From contig JACQUA010000367.1 in NCBI GenBank assembly GCA_016210565.1, forward strand, positions 1 through 64,000: a stretch of 64,000 nucleotides of DNA, read 5' to 3'. The stretch comes from Chloroflexota bacterium. Its GTDB lineage: Bacteria; Chloroflexota; Dehalococcoidia; JACQUA01. The translations under genes and the position numbers were made by a program. The notes beneath the pieces are model-generated. The model did no database searches, was not told where the DNA came from, and saw only the letters and a program-made list of their open reading frames with translations. Below are positions 28,184 to 36,245 of the stretch, piece by piece. Each line of letters opens with the position of its first letter. Position 1 is the stretch's first letter.

Positions 28184-28213
28184 TTGACAAACCGGGTGAA
28201 TGCCTGCTATTAT
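28184..28213 (+). promoter_or_regulatory. Sigma-70-type promoter for the CoA-transferase at 28254
   Basis: TTGACA at 28184-28189 and TATTAT at 28208-28213, 18 bases apart, followed by ATTATGCAAC about 20 bases on. The predicted transcript begins near 28220, so an ATG at 28200 would not be transcribed. This supports a later start. Confidence 0.65.
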
Positions 28214-28253
28214 TGGAAACTTCATTTCCAAATTATGCAACGGGGCAAAAACT

Positions 28254-29519
28254 TTGGAAAACTTGGAACAAAGGCTTCCGCCCCTGGCTGCCGTCAGAGT
28301 TCTGGATTTCAGCCAGGGAATAATGGGGCCGCTCGCCAGCGCAATGCTTGGCGACATGGGGGCCGACGTTATCAAGATAGAACCCACGTGGGGGGAGTCC
28401 GCAAGACGGGGAATCCCGCTGGGTATGGGCGACCTGACCGCGGAAAAAGCGAACGCATCCTTCGACTCCGGGTTCTGGATGGGCTGCAATCGGAACAAGA
28501 AGAGCCTGGCGGTCAACATAACACTGGAACAGGGCAGGGATATCGCGCTGAAATTAGCCCGTGAGGTTGACGTGGTCTTGCACACCTTTCGCCCGGGCGT
28601 CATGAACCGGCTGGGGTTGGGCTACGACGCCGTCTCCAGGGTGAACCCTGAAGTTATCTATTGCTCAGTCTCGGGCTACGGTGAGCAAGGACCCTTGCGC
28701 CACCGGGCGGGGGGCGATATGTGGTCCCAGGCTATGACCGGCATCGTTAGCCTTGGGGGAAGTCAGCAGGGCCCGCCATACATGGCCCCAATTGTCCTTG
28801 TGGATGTTGGAGGCGCTGCCCTGGTGGCCTATGGCATCATGCTGGCCCTTTTTGCCCGGCTCCGGACGGGAAGGGGGCAAGAGCTTGGCGTCAGCTCACT
28901 GGACGCGGCAATGTATATGCAAACTCCGGAGATTTCCGGATTCCTGCTCGACGGCATACTGAGGCAGAAAGCCGGCCGGGGGTGGGTCCTGGGAGTTCCT
29001 CCCTACGGCCCGTTTACAGCCAGAGACGGAGACGTGCTGACCATATTCGGCTCCGGATCCCAGTGGCCGAAGCTGTGCAAGGTGCTGGATATCGAGCACC
29101 TGGCAAACGACCCCAGATTCGCCACGGATGAAAGACGAATTGAAAACCGTGAAGAACTGTACAGGATCCTGGACCAGGCTTTCAGCCGGAGAACCAGAGC
29201 CGAGTGGGGCAGACTATTCAAAGAGGCTGGCATGCGGTGTGAACCGTGCCTTACTCATGAAGAACTGGTCCTTCATCCCCAGGTCAAGACCAACCAGATG
29301 GTGGTCGAGATGGAACACCCCGGTCGAGGCAAGATAAAGATGGTCGGAATCCCCGTGAAATTGAAAACCACTCCGGGTCAGGCGCGGCGCGCGCCGCCTG
29401 TGCTGGGGCAGGATACGGAAGACATCTTGCAGCAACTAGGTTACGCCGAAAAGGAAATCAATGCTCTGGTGAACCAGCGGGTGGTAACGACCGCCAACCC
29501 GCGCAGACGGCCGGATTGA
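28254..29519 (+). CDS. Family III (CaiB/BaiF) CoA-transferase, single
   Basis: 421 residues from a TTG at 28254. An upstream ATG at 28200 is rejected because it overlaps the promoter -10 region. Conserved features: AVRVLDFSQGIMGPLAS, ADVIKIEPTWGESARRG, VSGYGEQGPLR and PPVLGQDTED. The nucleophile position in TGRGQELGVSSLDA is Asp217, as in active family members. This differs from the tandem pairs, which have Glu. The divergent IclR gene probably controls it. The acid substrate is unknown. Confidence 0.88.
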   Translation: MENLEQRLPPLAAVRVLDFSQGIMGPLASAMLGDMGADVIKIEPTWGESARRGIPLGMGDLTAEKANASFDSGFWMGCNRNKKSLAVNITLEQGRDIALKLAREVDVVLHTFRPGVMNRLGLGYDAVSRVNPEVIYCSVSGYGEQGPLRHRAGGDMWSQAMTGIVSLGGSQQGPPYMAPIVLVDVGGAALVAYGIMLALFARLRTGRGQELGVSSLDAAMYMQTPEISGFLLDGILRQKAGRGWVLGVPPYGPFTARDGDVLTIFGSGSQWPKLCKVLDIEHLANDPRFATDERRIENREELYRILDQAFSRRTRAEWGRLFKEAGMRCEPCLTHEELVLHPQVKTNQMVVEMEHPGRGKIKMVGIPVKLKTTPGQARRAPPVLGQDTEDILQQLGYAEKEINALVNQRVVTTANPRRRPD

Positions 29520-29627
29520 GGTCATCAGACGAAGACAACAACTGTGGAGCGCCCGGGTATCGTTGAAGAACCCCGGTAAACAAATCAATCTCCCATTCCT
29601 CTTGCCAAGAGGCACCATGAAGTATGA

Positions 29628-29665
29628 AAATCACGGCGCGCAGGCACGGAGGCCTGCGCCACCCG
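29628..29665. repeat. R4-like repeat
   Basis: A CGCGCAGGCACGGAGGCCTGCGCCACC hairpin-like unit (given in part: GCAGGCACGGAGGCCTGC) in the spacer ahead of the solute-binding gene. Confidence 0.6.
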
Positions 29666-29709
29666 GATCTTCTGAGGGATGGGCACGGAATTTCAAAGGA
29701 GGTGCTGAA

Positions 29710-30861
29710 ATGAAGAGCAAGTACTATTTGGTTCCGGTTTTCTCTCTCTTGCTTCTGCTCCTGTTTTTTCCTGCATGTAGAGAGGCCGCGCCTGCGCCTC
29801 CGCAGCAGGCTGCTTCCCAAAAAGGAGACGCAAGGGAAACCTGGCAACCAGCCTGGGACAAGCTCCTGGCAGAGGCGAGAAAAGAAGAGAAAGTAGTGAT
29901 TTACTATGGGGGCAGTCTCGAGGCCAGAACCGCGCTGTCCGGCGCCTTCAAGCAAAAGTATAACATAGACCTGGATTTTGTGGCCGGCAGGTCCCCTGAA
30001 ATGCCACCGCGCATACAGAAGGAGAGGCAGGCCGGGCTCTACCTGGCGGACGTTGCCATGTTAGGATGGTCGCCCTATGTCACGGCTCTCGAGCCAATGA
30101 ACGTGACCGACCCGATCGAGCCGCTGACAGTCCTCCCTGAAGTCAGGGATACCAGTAAATGGCTGAGGGGCAAATTGCCACTTCTGGATGAAAAGGGGCA
30201 CGCCCTAGCCCTTTACATGCAGCCCTCCTCGTTCCACCTCTTCAACAAGGATTCCGTCAAGAAGGGGGAAGTCTCGGGCGTTCGTGACCTCCTGAATCCA
30301 AAATGGAAAGGCAAGATCGTTATGGTGGACCCGACCACAACCGGCCCGGCCATCGGTTGGTACCAGGTTGTACTTCGCAACATTCTCGGCGCACAAGAGG
30401 GCAGGGCCTACATGAAGGAACTGTCAAAAAACATCGATGTTCTGACGAGAGACTATCGCCAGATGGTGGAATGGGTAGCGCGGGGGAAGTATCCGATTGG
30501 CCTGGCCACCCGGTATGACGAAATTGCGGCGTTCATCAAAGAGGGCGCGCCCATTGAAATAATAGACACCGACGAACCCAGGGTGCTAATGCCCGGATGG
30601 GGCCTTCTCAACGTGATCAAGGACAGGCCCCACCCCAACGCCACCCAGGTATTCGTCAACTGGTTGCTCACGCCGGAAGGCCTCTCCGAGATTGTCACGA
30701 GTGCCGGCTACCCGCCGACCCGGATTGATGTCGCTACAAAGGGTGTGGGTCCGGCGCTGCTTCCCCGCCCTGCGGACGTTTTCACCACCAAAGAAATTGC
30801 ACTCGAACAGCTTGACCTGATAAGCACCGCGAAAGAGGACTTTGCCGCCCTCCTCAGGTGA
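29710..30861 (+). CDS. Extracellular solute-binding lipoprotein (ABC type), third paralogue
   Basis: 383 residues. ATG 29710 follows a near-perfect AAAGGAGGTG, so the start is firm. The signal peptide ends at the lipobox FPAC. LLNPKWKGKIVMVDPTTTG, YRQMVEWVARGKYPIGLA and HPNATQVFVNWLLTPEGL match the 17295 and 18532 proteins. It precedes a tandem CoA-transferase pair on the same strand, just as the other two lie near pair 1, so each lipoprotein may supply the pair beside it. No permease is present. Confidence 0.87.
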   Translation: MKSKYYLVPVFSLLLLLLFFPACREAAPAPPQQAASQKGDARETWQPAWDKLLAEARKEEKVVIYYGGSLEARTALSGAFKQKYNIDLDFVAGRSPEMPPRIQKERQAGLYLADVAMLGWSPYVTALEPMNVTDPIEPLTVLPEVRDTSKWLRGKLPLLDEKGHALALYMQPSSFHLFNKDSVKKGEVSGVRDLLNPKWKGKIVMVDPTTTGPAIGWYQVVLRNILGAQEGRAYMKELSKNIDVLTRDYRQMVEWVARGKYPIGLATRYDEIAAFIKEGAPIEIIDTDEPRVLMPGWGLLNVIKDRPHPNATQVFVNWLLTPEGLSEIVTSAGYPPTRIDVATKGVGPALLPRPADVFTTKEIALEQLDLISTAKEDFAALLR

Positions 30862-30904
30862 GGCGATAAAAGCGCAGCCTGACGCGCCGGGGGGCCCCAG
30901 CCAG

Positions 30905-31090
30905 ATAGGGTCAACGGAACAATCATCCATGCCCCCTTGCCAGTAGGCGCCATCAAGGATGAAGGTAGCGTGCATTGTCATTCTGCGCGAAGCGAGCGCA
31001 GTCCCGATAGAATCGGGGTGTCGAAGAATCTTTCGGGGTGCGGTCCCGGGCGAAAGACCCTACGGCTACGCTCAGGGTGACATATTCTGA
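30905..31090. repeat. R3 repeat spacer
   Basis: CATCAAGGATGAAGG then a TGTCATTCTGCGCGAAGCGAG ... CGCTCAGGGTGACA palindrome of the R3 family (partly: GTCATTCTGCGCGAAGCGAG). It ends within 20 bases of the pair 2 start. Confidence 0.75.
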
Positions 31091-31102
31091 ACAACTGGAT
31101 CC

Positions 31103-32332
31103 ATGCTATCACCATTCAGGGTTCTTGACCTGACCGACGAAAAGGGTCTTCTTTGCGGAAAGATTCTCGGCGACCTTGGCGCAGACTTAATCAAGATCGA
31201 GCGACCGGGAGGCGATACCAGTCGCCAAATAGGACCTTTCTGGCATGACATGCCCCATCCTGAGAAAAGTCTCTTCTGGTTCGCGTTCAACGCCAATAAG
31301 AGAGGCATTACGCTGGACATTGGCAAAGACGACGGCAAAGAGATATTCAAGACTCTGGTCAGAACATCGGATGTTGTGATAGAGTCGGCGCCACCGGGGT
31401 ACATGGATAGCCTGGGGCTGGGATATTCAACGCTGACGGAGCTAAACCCGGGGGTCATCATGACTTCTGTCACTCCGTTCGGGCAAACAGGCCCTTACGC
31501 CGGCTATGAGGCCTCCGACCTTGTCCTCATGGCGATGGGCAGCCTGATGTACCTCAGTGGCGACCCCGACCGGCCCCCGGTTCGCATCAGCCTTCCTCAA
31601 GCTTTCCTCAACGCCAGTGCAGATGCGGCAGTGGGAACCATGTTAGCCCTCTATCACCGGGAGATAAGCGGGGAGGGCCAGCATGTTGACGTATCCGTTC
31701 AGGAGAGCGTTCTGTTCATTCCAATGAATGCTCATCTCTTCTGGGACTTGAACAAAAAGATGCTGCGGCGCTCAGGCTCCTACCGAACCGGACTCAGTAC
31801 GGACGCAGTCCAGCAATTGGTATGGCCCTGCAAGGATGGATACATCACCTTTGCCTTGATGGGAGGCGCCTACGGTGCACCCAGCAACCGCGCTCTCGTC
31901 GAATGGATGGCTACGGAAGGCAAATGTCCTGAATACCTGAAGCAGAAGGAATGGGACCGGTTTGATATGGCGCTGGTGACCCAGGCAGAACTGGACACGG
32001 TGGCCCGGCCCCTGGGCGAGTTCTTCCTGGGCCATACCAGGGCAGAACTATTCGAGGGAGCACAGGAACGAAAGATAATCTTCTATCCCGTCAATACCAT
32101 CAAAGATATTGTGGAGGACCCTCAGCTTGCAGCCAGGAACTTCTGGATGGACGTGGAACACCCAGAACTGGCTGCCACGATCACCTATCCGGGCCCGTTC
32201 TCAACCGTGGACTCATCCAAAGCATGGCGACGAGCGCCGTTGATAGGTGAGCACAACGAGGAAATATACGTCAACGAAATGGGCTATTCCAAACAAAGGG
32301 TCGTCATTTTGAAGCAAGCAGGGATCATATGA
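31103..32332 (+). CDS. Family III (CaiB/BaiF) CoA-transferase, pair 2 first subunit
   Basis: 409 residues. FRVLDLTDEKGLLCGKIL, ADLIKIERPGGDTSRQIGP, VTPFGQTGPYAGY and APLIGEHNE are family blocks. The nucleophile position in HVDVSVQES is Glu201. Its stop overlaps the next start (ATGA, 32329-32332), so expression is coupled. It most resembles the 13748-14965 protein. The ribosome-binding site is weak, perhaps because the spacer ends in a repeat. Confidence 0.88.
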   Translation: MLSPFRVLDLTDEKGLLCGKILGDLGADLIKIERPGGDTSRQIGPFWHDMPHPEKSLFWFAFNANKRGITLDIGKDDGKEIFKTLVRTSDVVIESAPPGYMDSLGLGYSTLTELNPGVIMTSVTPFGQTGPYAGYEASDLVLMAMGSLMYLSGDPDRPPVRISLPQAFLNASADAAVGTMLALYHREISGEGQHVDVSVQESVLFIPMNAHLFWDLNKKMLRRSGSYRTGLSTDAVQQLVWPCKDGYITFALMGGAYGAPSNRALVEWMATEGKCPEYLKQKEWDRFDMALVTQAELDTVARPLGEFFLGHTRAELFEGAQERKIIFYPVNTIKDIVEDPQLAARNFWMDVEHPELAATITYPGPFSTVDSSKAWRRAPLIGEHNEEIYVNEMGYSKQRVVILKQAGII

Positions 32333-33573
32333 AGCCAGGGAACCTCGGTGCGACAGCCTTAGAAAAAGAGGCACTGGAGGGCCTCAAAGTCGCAGATTTC
32401 TGTTGGGCTGGCGCCGGTCCTTTAATGACCAAGTACCTGGCTGTTCACGGAGCCACGGTCATCCATATAGAATCTGCAACACGGCCGGATGTCTGCAGAG
32501 CGATGGCGCCTTACAAAGATAACATACCAGGCTTGAACCGCAGCGGCTACTTTGCCTATTACAATCCCAACAAGTACGGTATGCTCCTGAACCTGAACCA
32601 TCCACGGGCCGGTGAAGTTGCTCGAAAAATCGTCTCCTGGGCCGACATTGTCGCTGAAAGCTACTCGGCAGGAACAATGAAGCGCTGGGGACTGGCCTAC
32701 CAGAATCTGGTTAGAATAAAGCCTGACATCATAATGATCAGTACCTGTAATCAAGGACAAACGGGACCACGGGCAACCCAGGGTGGCTTCGGAACGCAAC
32801 TAACGTCGTTGAGTGGTTTCGTCCACCTCACAGGCTGGCCGGATAGGGCGCCGGCGTTACCATACGGAGCCTATACGGATGCCATCGCTCCACGATTCGG
32901 CGCAGCCGCGCTCATTGCCGCTCTGCTCTATCGCCGGAGGACTGGCAAGGGACAGTACCTGGACTTGTCGCAATACGAGGCAGCTCTGCAATTCCTCGCG
33001 CCGGCCGTACTTGATTTGACCGTGAACGGGCGGGAGGCGAGCAGAGCAGGGAACCATTCTCCCTGCGCTGCGCCCCACGGGGTGTACCCGTGCTCCGGAG
33101 ACGATAGGTGGATCGCTATTGCCGTATTCAGCGACGAAAAGTGGAAAGCCCTTTGCCGGCTGATGGGCAACCCCGCGTGGTCAAAGGAGCCAGGATTTTC
33201 TACCCTCTCGGGGAGGAAAGACAACGAGGATGAACTCGACAGGCGCATGGGTGAATGGACCGTCCAGCATTCGGCTGAAGAGCTGATGGGCCTTATGCAG
33301 GCGGCCGGGGTGGCAGCCGGGGTGGTGAAGAACAGCAAGGACATGTACGAAGACCCCCAGCTTGAACACCGCCGCCATTTCCGTGAACTTGACCATCCGG
33401 AGATCGGGAAACATAACTATGAGGAGCTACCATTCAGGCTGTCGAAAACGCCTGGTCGCATCGGCATGCCCGCGCCCTGCCTGGGTGAACACACCGAATG
33501 TGTGTGCAGAGAACTGTTGGGAATAACGGACCAGGAATTCGTTGACCTGCTTAACAGCGGCGCTCTGGACTGA
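32329..33573 (+). CDS. Family III (CaiB/BaiF) CoA-transferase, pair 2 second subunit
   Basis: 414 residues. The start LKVADFCWAGAGPLMTKYLA, the middle STCNQGQTGPRATQGGFG and PCLGEHTE at the C-terminus fit the family. The nucleophile position in YLDLSQYEA is Glu217. It overlaps the previous gene by four bases and likely forms a heteromer with it. Enzymes such as succinyl-CoA:benzylsuccinate CoA-transferase (BbsEF) are also two-subunit, so a pair of this type is a reasonable model. Confidence 0.88.
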   Translation: MKPGNLGATALEKEALEGLKVADFCWAGAGPLMTKYLAVHGATVIHIESATRPDVCRAMAPYKDNIPGLNRSGYFAYYNPNKYGMLLNLNHPRAGEVARKIVSWADIVAESYSAGTMKRWGLAYQNLVRIKPDIIMISTCNQGQTGPRATQGGFGTQLTSLSGFVHLTGWPDRAPALPYGAYTDAIAPRFGAAALIAALLYRRRTGKGQYLDLSQYEAALQFLAPAVLDLTVNGREASRAGNHSPCAAPHGVYPCSGDDRWIAIAVFSDEKWKALCRLMGNPAWSKEPGFSTLSGRKDNEDELDRRMGEWTVQHSAEELMGLMQAAGVAAGVVKNSKDMYEDPQLEHRRHFRELDHPEIGKHNYEELPFRLSKTPGRIGMPAPCLGEHTECVCRELLGITDQEFVDLLNSGALD

Positions 33574-33633
33574 CAGGCCCGGCCAATGGCCAGTCAATCG
33601 ACTTGTGATTAGTTAGAAGACAGGAGTCAAAGA

Positions 33634-34506
33634 TTGGAGTACAAGACCGTTATCTACGAAAAAGACAGGACTATCGCCCGGATTACGCTCAATCAGCCAG
33701 AGAAACTGAACGTGTTCGATTTTCCCGGACAGGGAGGAATCTGCGACGATTTTCACGCCGCCCTAACTGAAGCCGAAGACGATGACGACGTAAAAGTGGT
33801 CATCATGAAAGGCGCCGGCCGCGCTTTTTGCGCCGGGCATGACCTGAGCAAGGTGGGTACGGTCTACGGGATGGGAACCGGAAAGGAGGGTGAGCGCAGA
33901 CCCAGCCAGAGAATACGGCTGAAGGTTGACCGGAAGACGTTCTACGAAGGGCATCTGAGAGTAGCCCTGTTTCCCAAGGTAACTATTGCCCAGGTGCACG
34001 GATACTGCGTGGGGGAAGGCACCATGTACGTTGAACTTTGTGACCTGGCAATTGCCTCCGAGGACGCCGTATTCGGCCATGTTGAACAGAGGATCGCGGC
34101 CGTTGGATCAAACTTTCTTCCTTTAATAATATTGACATTAGGCACAAAGAAGGCTATGGAACTCCTGCTTACGGGCAAGAGAATAGACGCCAGGGAGGCA
34201 GAACGCATTGGCCTCGTCAACAAGGCGGTTCCGAGAGACAAGCTCGAAGAGGAGGTAAACGAGCTGGCGAGCGCGATCAGCCTGCTTCCGCGTGACGGAA
34301 TCGCCCTGGGCAAGGCCCACCGGCAGGCAGCTTACGATTCAATGGGCGTGACGGCCGGGTTCACGCAGGCCTGGCTGTTTCACTCCTTCATGACCAATAT
34401 GCGCTTTGAACCCGACGAGTACAGTCTGCTCAAACAGCGCCGCGACCAGGGCGTCAGGGCTGCGGCGCACGGTGAGCACGACCGGTTTGCTGGCCTGGAC
34501 AAATGA
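33634..34506 (+). CDS. Enoyl-CoA hydratase/isomerase (crotonase family)
   Basis: 290 residues. The TTG start (MEYKTVIYE) follows AGGAG at a good distance. The oxyanion-hole segment KGAGRAFCAGHDLS and the glutamate-bearing GEGTMYVELCDLAIA plus FGHVEQRI are present, so both active-site Glu positions of crotonase appear kept. It would hydrate or isomerise an unsaturated acyl-CoA. It ends 18 bases from the convergent IclR gene and probably shares a transcript with the CoA-transferase pair upstream. Confidence 0.88.
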   Translation: MEYKTVIYEKDRTIARITLNQPEKLNVFDFPGQGGICDDFHAALTEAEDDDDVKVVIMKGAGRAFCAGHDLSKVGTVYGMGTGKEGERRPSQRIRLKVDRKTFYEGHLRVALFPKVTIAQVHGYCVGEGTMYVELCDLAIASEDAVFGHVEQRIAAVGSNFLPLIILTLGTKKAMELLLTGKRIDAREAERIGLVNKAVPRDKLEEEVNELASAISLLPRDGIALGKAHRQAAYDSMGVTAGFTQAWLFHSFMTNMRFEPDEYSLLKQRRDQGVRAAAHGEHDRFAGLDK

Positions 34507-34524
34507 TCTCATGGTTACCAGCAA

Positions 34525-35301
34525 CTACCGCCGCGCCAGTTCGGGAATGAGGTCGCCCAGATGAAGGCTTATCTTCCGCGCCGCCTCGCCCACCGCAGGC
34601 CCCACCCGTGTGCCCGCTTCCGGGCCGAACCGCGGCAGCGGCCCCCCCACAGCTATGGAGCCGATCACTTTGTGGTCCCGCTCAAAGATCGGCGCTGCCA
34701 CGCCGGCGAAACTCGGCAGCCGCTCCCCGACAGTTACCGCAAAGCCCTGTCTCCGGACTTCGACCAACTCCGCCTTCAGCCTTTCGACGTCCAGGATTTG
34801 CCCGGAGGCCAGGGTCCCTATCCCTGATTTCCGGATGGCGTCGATAATGCCCTCCATCTCGCTCTCCTCCAGGTTGGCCAGAATTACCTTCCCACTGCCA
34901 CCGGCCCACAGGGGAAAACGCCTGCCCAGCTCCGGCACCTGCCTCACCTCGTACGTCCCCGGCGACTGGGCGATGTACATCCGGTCCATGCCGACCCGCA
35001 AAGTCAGCGTTACGGTTTCCCCCGTGGCATTACGAAGCTGCTGCATGTACGGCAGGCTGGCGCTCCTCAAGTCCAGGCGCGATTGCGCCAGCAAACCGAG
35101 CTCCAGGACCTTGATTCCCAGCGTGTACTTGCCCGTTTCGGGGTGCTGCAAGACGAATTCTTCCCGGTCCAGGTCGGAAAGAAGCCGCGACACCGTGCCC
35201 TTGCTCAGGTGAAGGACCTTGCTGATTTCCGTTACCCCCGCCGGCGCTCCTGCCCCCCCCAGGTAGCTCAGGACCGCCGCCGCGCGCTTGACAGTGTTCA
35301 A
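34525..35301 (-). CDS. IclR-family transcriptional regulator
   Basis: 258 residues, the usual family length. The TTG start (MNTVKRAAAVLSYL) has GGAG six bases upstream. Winged helix: GVTEISKVLHLSKGTVSRLL; effector domain: GGSGKVILANLEESEMEG and VTVGERLPSFAGVAAPIFE. It is a paralogue of the 27259-28095 gene. It is convergent with the hydratase and lies divergent from the relic at 35408, so its old target may have been the deleted module there. Confidence 0.88.
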   Translation of the reverse strand: MNTVKRAAAVLSYLGGAGAPAGVTEISKVLHLSKGTVSRLLSDLDREEFVLQHPETGKYTLGIKVLELGLLAQSRLDLRSASLPYMQQLRNATGETVTLTLRVGMDRMYIAQSPGTYEVRQVPELGRRFPLWAGGSGKVILANLEESEMEGIIDAIRKSGIGTLASGQILDVERLKAELVEVRRQGFAVTVGERLPSFAGVAAPIFERDHKVIGSIAVGGPLPRFGPEAGTRVGPAVGEAARKISLHLGDLIPELARR

Positions 35302-35407
35302 ATGAAACTCCGTTGCAAATTTGTTGCTGTTGAGTGAAGTATATGGTCCTTTTGTCAGGATTTCAATATTTCCCAGAACTACGTCGAGGGATTACTGTCG
35401 AGCCTTC

Positions 35408-35437
35408 TCGACTTTTCGGCAGCCCCCGTTGTAGTAT
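35408..35437 (+). promoter_or_regulatory. Degenerate promoter of the module relic
   Basis: TCGACT (35408-35413) and TAGTAT (35432-35437), 18 bases apart, followed by a leader ATGCAACACCGTTCCATATC. It aligns with the promoters at 40029 and 43062, but its -35 hexamer carries a TTGACT-to-TCGACT change. Confidence 0.55.
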
Positions 35438-35493
35438 TATGCAACACCGTTCCATATCATGCCTCACGGTTGAAGACAACGAAGAAGGGTTTC

Positions 35494-35514
35494 GTGGCAG
35501 GCCCCCTATCCGGG
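35494..35514 (+). pseudogene. Start-codon relic of a CaiB/BaiF CoA-transferase
   Basis: GTG at 35494 reads V-A-G-P-L-S-G and then diverges. The intact gene at 43146 begins M-A-G-P-L-S-G, and the leader between promoter and start also aligns (TTGAAGACAACGAAGAAGG versus TAGAAGACAGCAAGGAAGG). Everything after the seventh codon is gone; the frame soon stops. Confidence 0.6.
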
Positions 35515-35530
35515 TTTCTCCCCTTCCAGG

Positions 35531-35977
35531 TTAAACCTGGGTGTACCGGCCCTTCTTGACCTGGAGACACACAAATGTCTCACACGTCAACACTCCTTCG
35601 CCGGCATACACGTAGCGCTGGAGAAACCCCGTTACCTCATCCGTGTTTCGAAACCGGGCGAAGGCCAGCACATCGAACCTTCCTGTTGAGGCTACCAACC
35701 ACTTGATCTCCTCGCGCGTATCCAGTGCGCTCAACACGGCATCGAGCCTGGGGCCGGTGACTTTGAGGGCAAAAACCACGCTATAGGGGAAGCCCACGTA
35801 GTCGGGGTCTACCAGGGCCACAACGCGCAGTATCTTGCGCTTGATCATGTCCCTGATCCGGCGCCGCACTGTTGTCGGACTGGTATTCAGCTTCCCCCCC
35901 AGAACGTCGCTGCTGACCCGCGCGTCCTTCTGCAGCATTCTTATTAGCCGGAAGTCCAGTTCATCGATCATGGCCAT
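35531..35977 (-). CDS. Lrp/AsnC-family transcriptional regulator
   Basis: 148 residues from ATG 35977 (ATG 35971 is a possible alternative). The helix-turn-helix DARVSSDVLGGKLNTSPTTV and RDMIKRKILRVVALVDPDYV are followed by the AsnC ligand-binding domain (WLVASTGRFDVLAFARF). It is divergent from the FAD oxidoreductases at 36246 and 38065, which it may regulate. Lrp-type proteins sense amino acids or related small acids. Confidence 0.87.
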   Translation of the reverse strand: MAMIDELDFRLIRMLQKDARVSSDVLGGKLNTSPTTVRRRIRDMIKRKILRVVALVDPDYVGFPYSVVFALKVTGPRLDAVLSALDTREEIKWLVASTGRFDVLAFARFRNTDEVTGFLQRYVYAGEGVLTCETFVCLQVKKGRYTQV

Positions 35978-36089
35978 TTCGGTCACAATATACCCCAATA
36001 TGGCCGATATTGCAACCGAAACAGCCAAAACTATTGTCTTTGGGCCAGACTACCAGTATCATTCTTGTTAGCGTCCGCAGACGAACGAC

Positions 36090-36180
36090 ATGAATAGAAA
36101 AATGACGAAGTCCGAATGACGAATGGCCGGTCACTCGAAACGTCGTTAGTCATTCTAGTTCCGTCATTCCGATCCCGGCT
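36090..36180. repeat. R1 repeat
   Basis: ATGACGAAGTCCGAATGACG followed by the complementary GTCATTCTAGTTCCGTCATTC, between the Lrp gene and the first FAD oxidoreductase. Confidence 0.7.
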
Positions 36181-36245
36181 GGCCCGGGTCAGCATTTCCA
36201 AGTCAAAGAACCAGCTAACCATCGAATCGTCCAAAGGAGGATTTC

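Noticed and set aside
29520-29709. Upstream extension of the 29710 lipoprotein from an ATG at 29563
   Set aside because: That start would put an R4-like repeat inside the protein and bury the signal peptide; the AAAGGAGGTG before 29710 decides the start.
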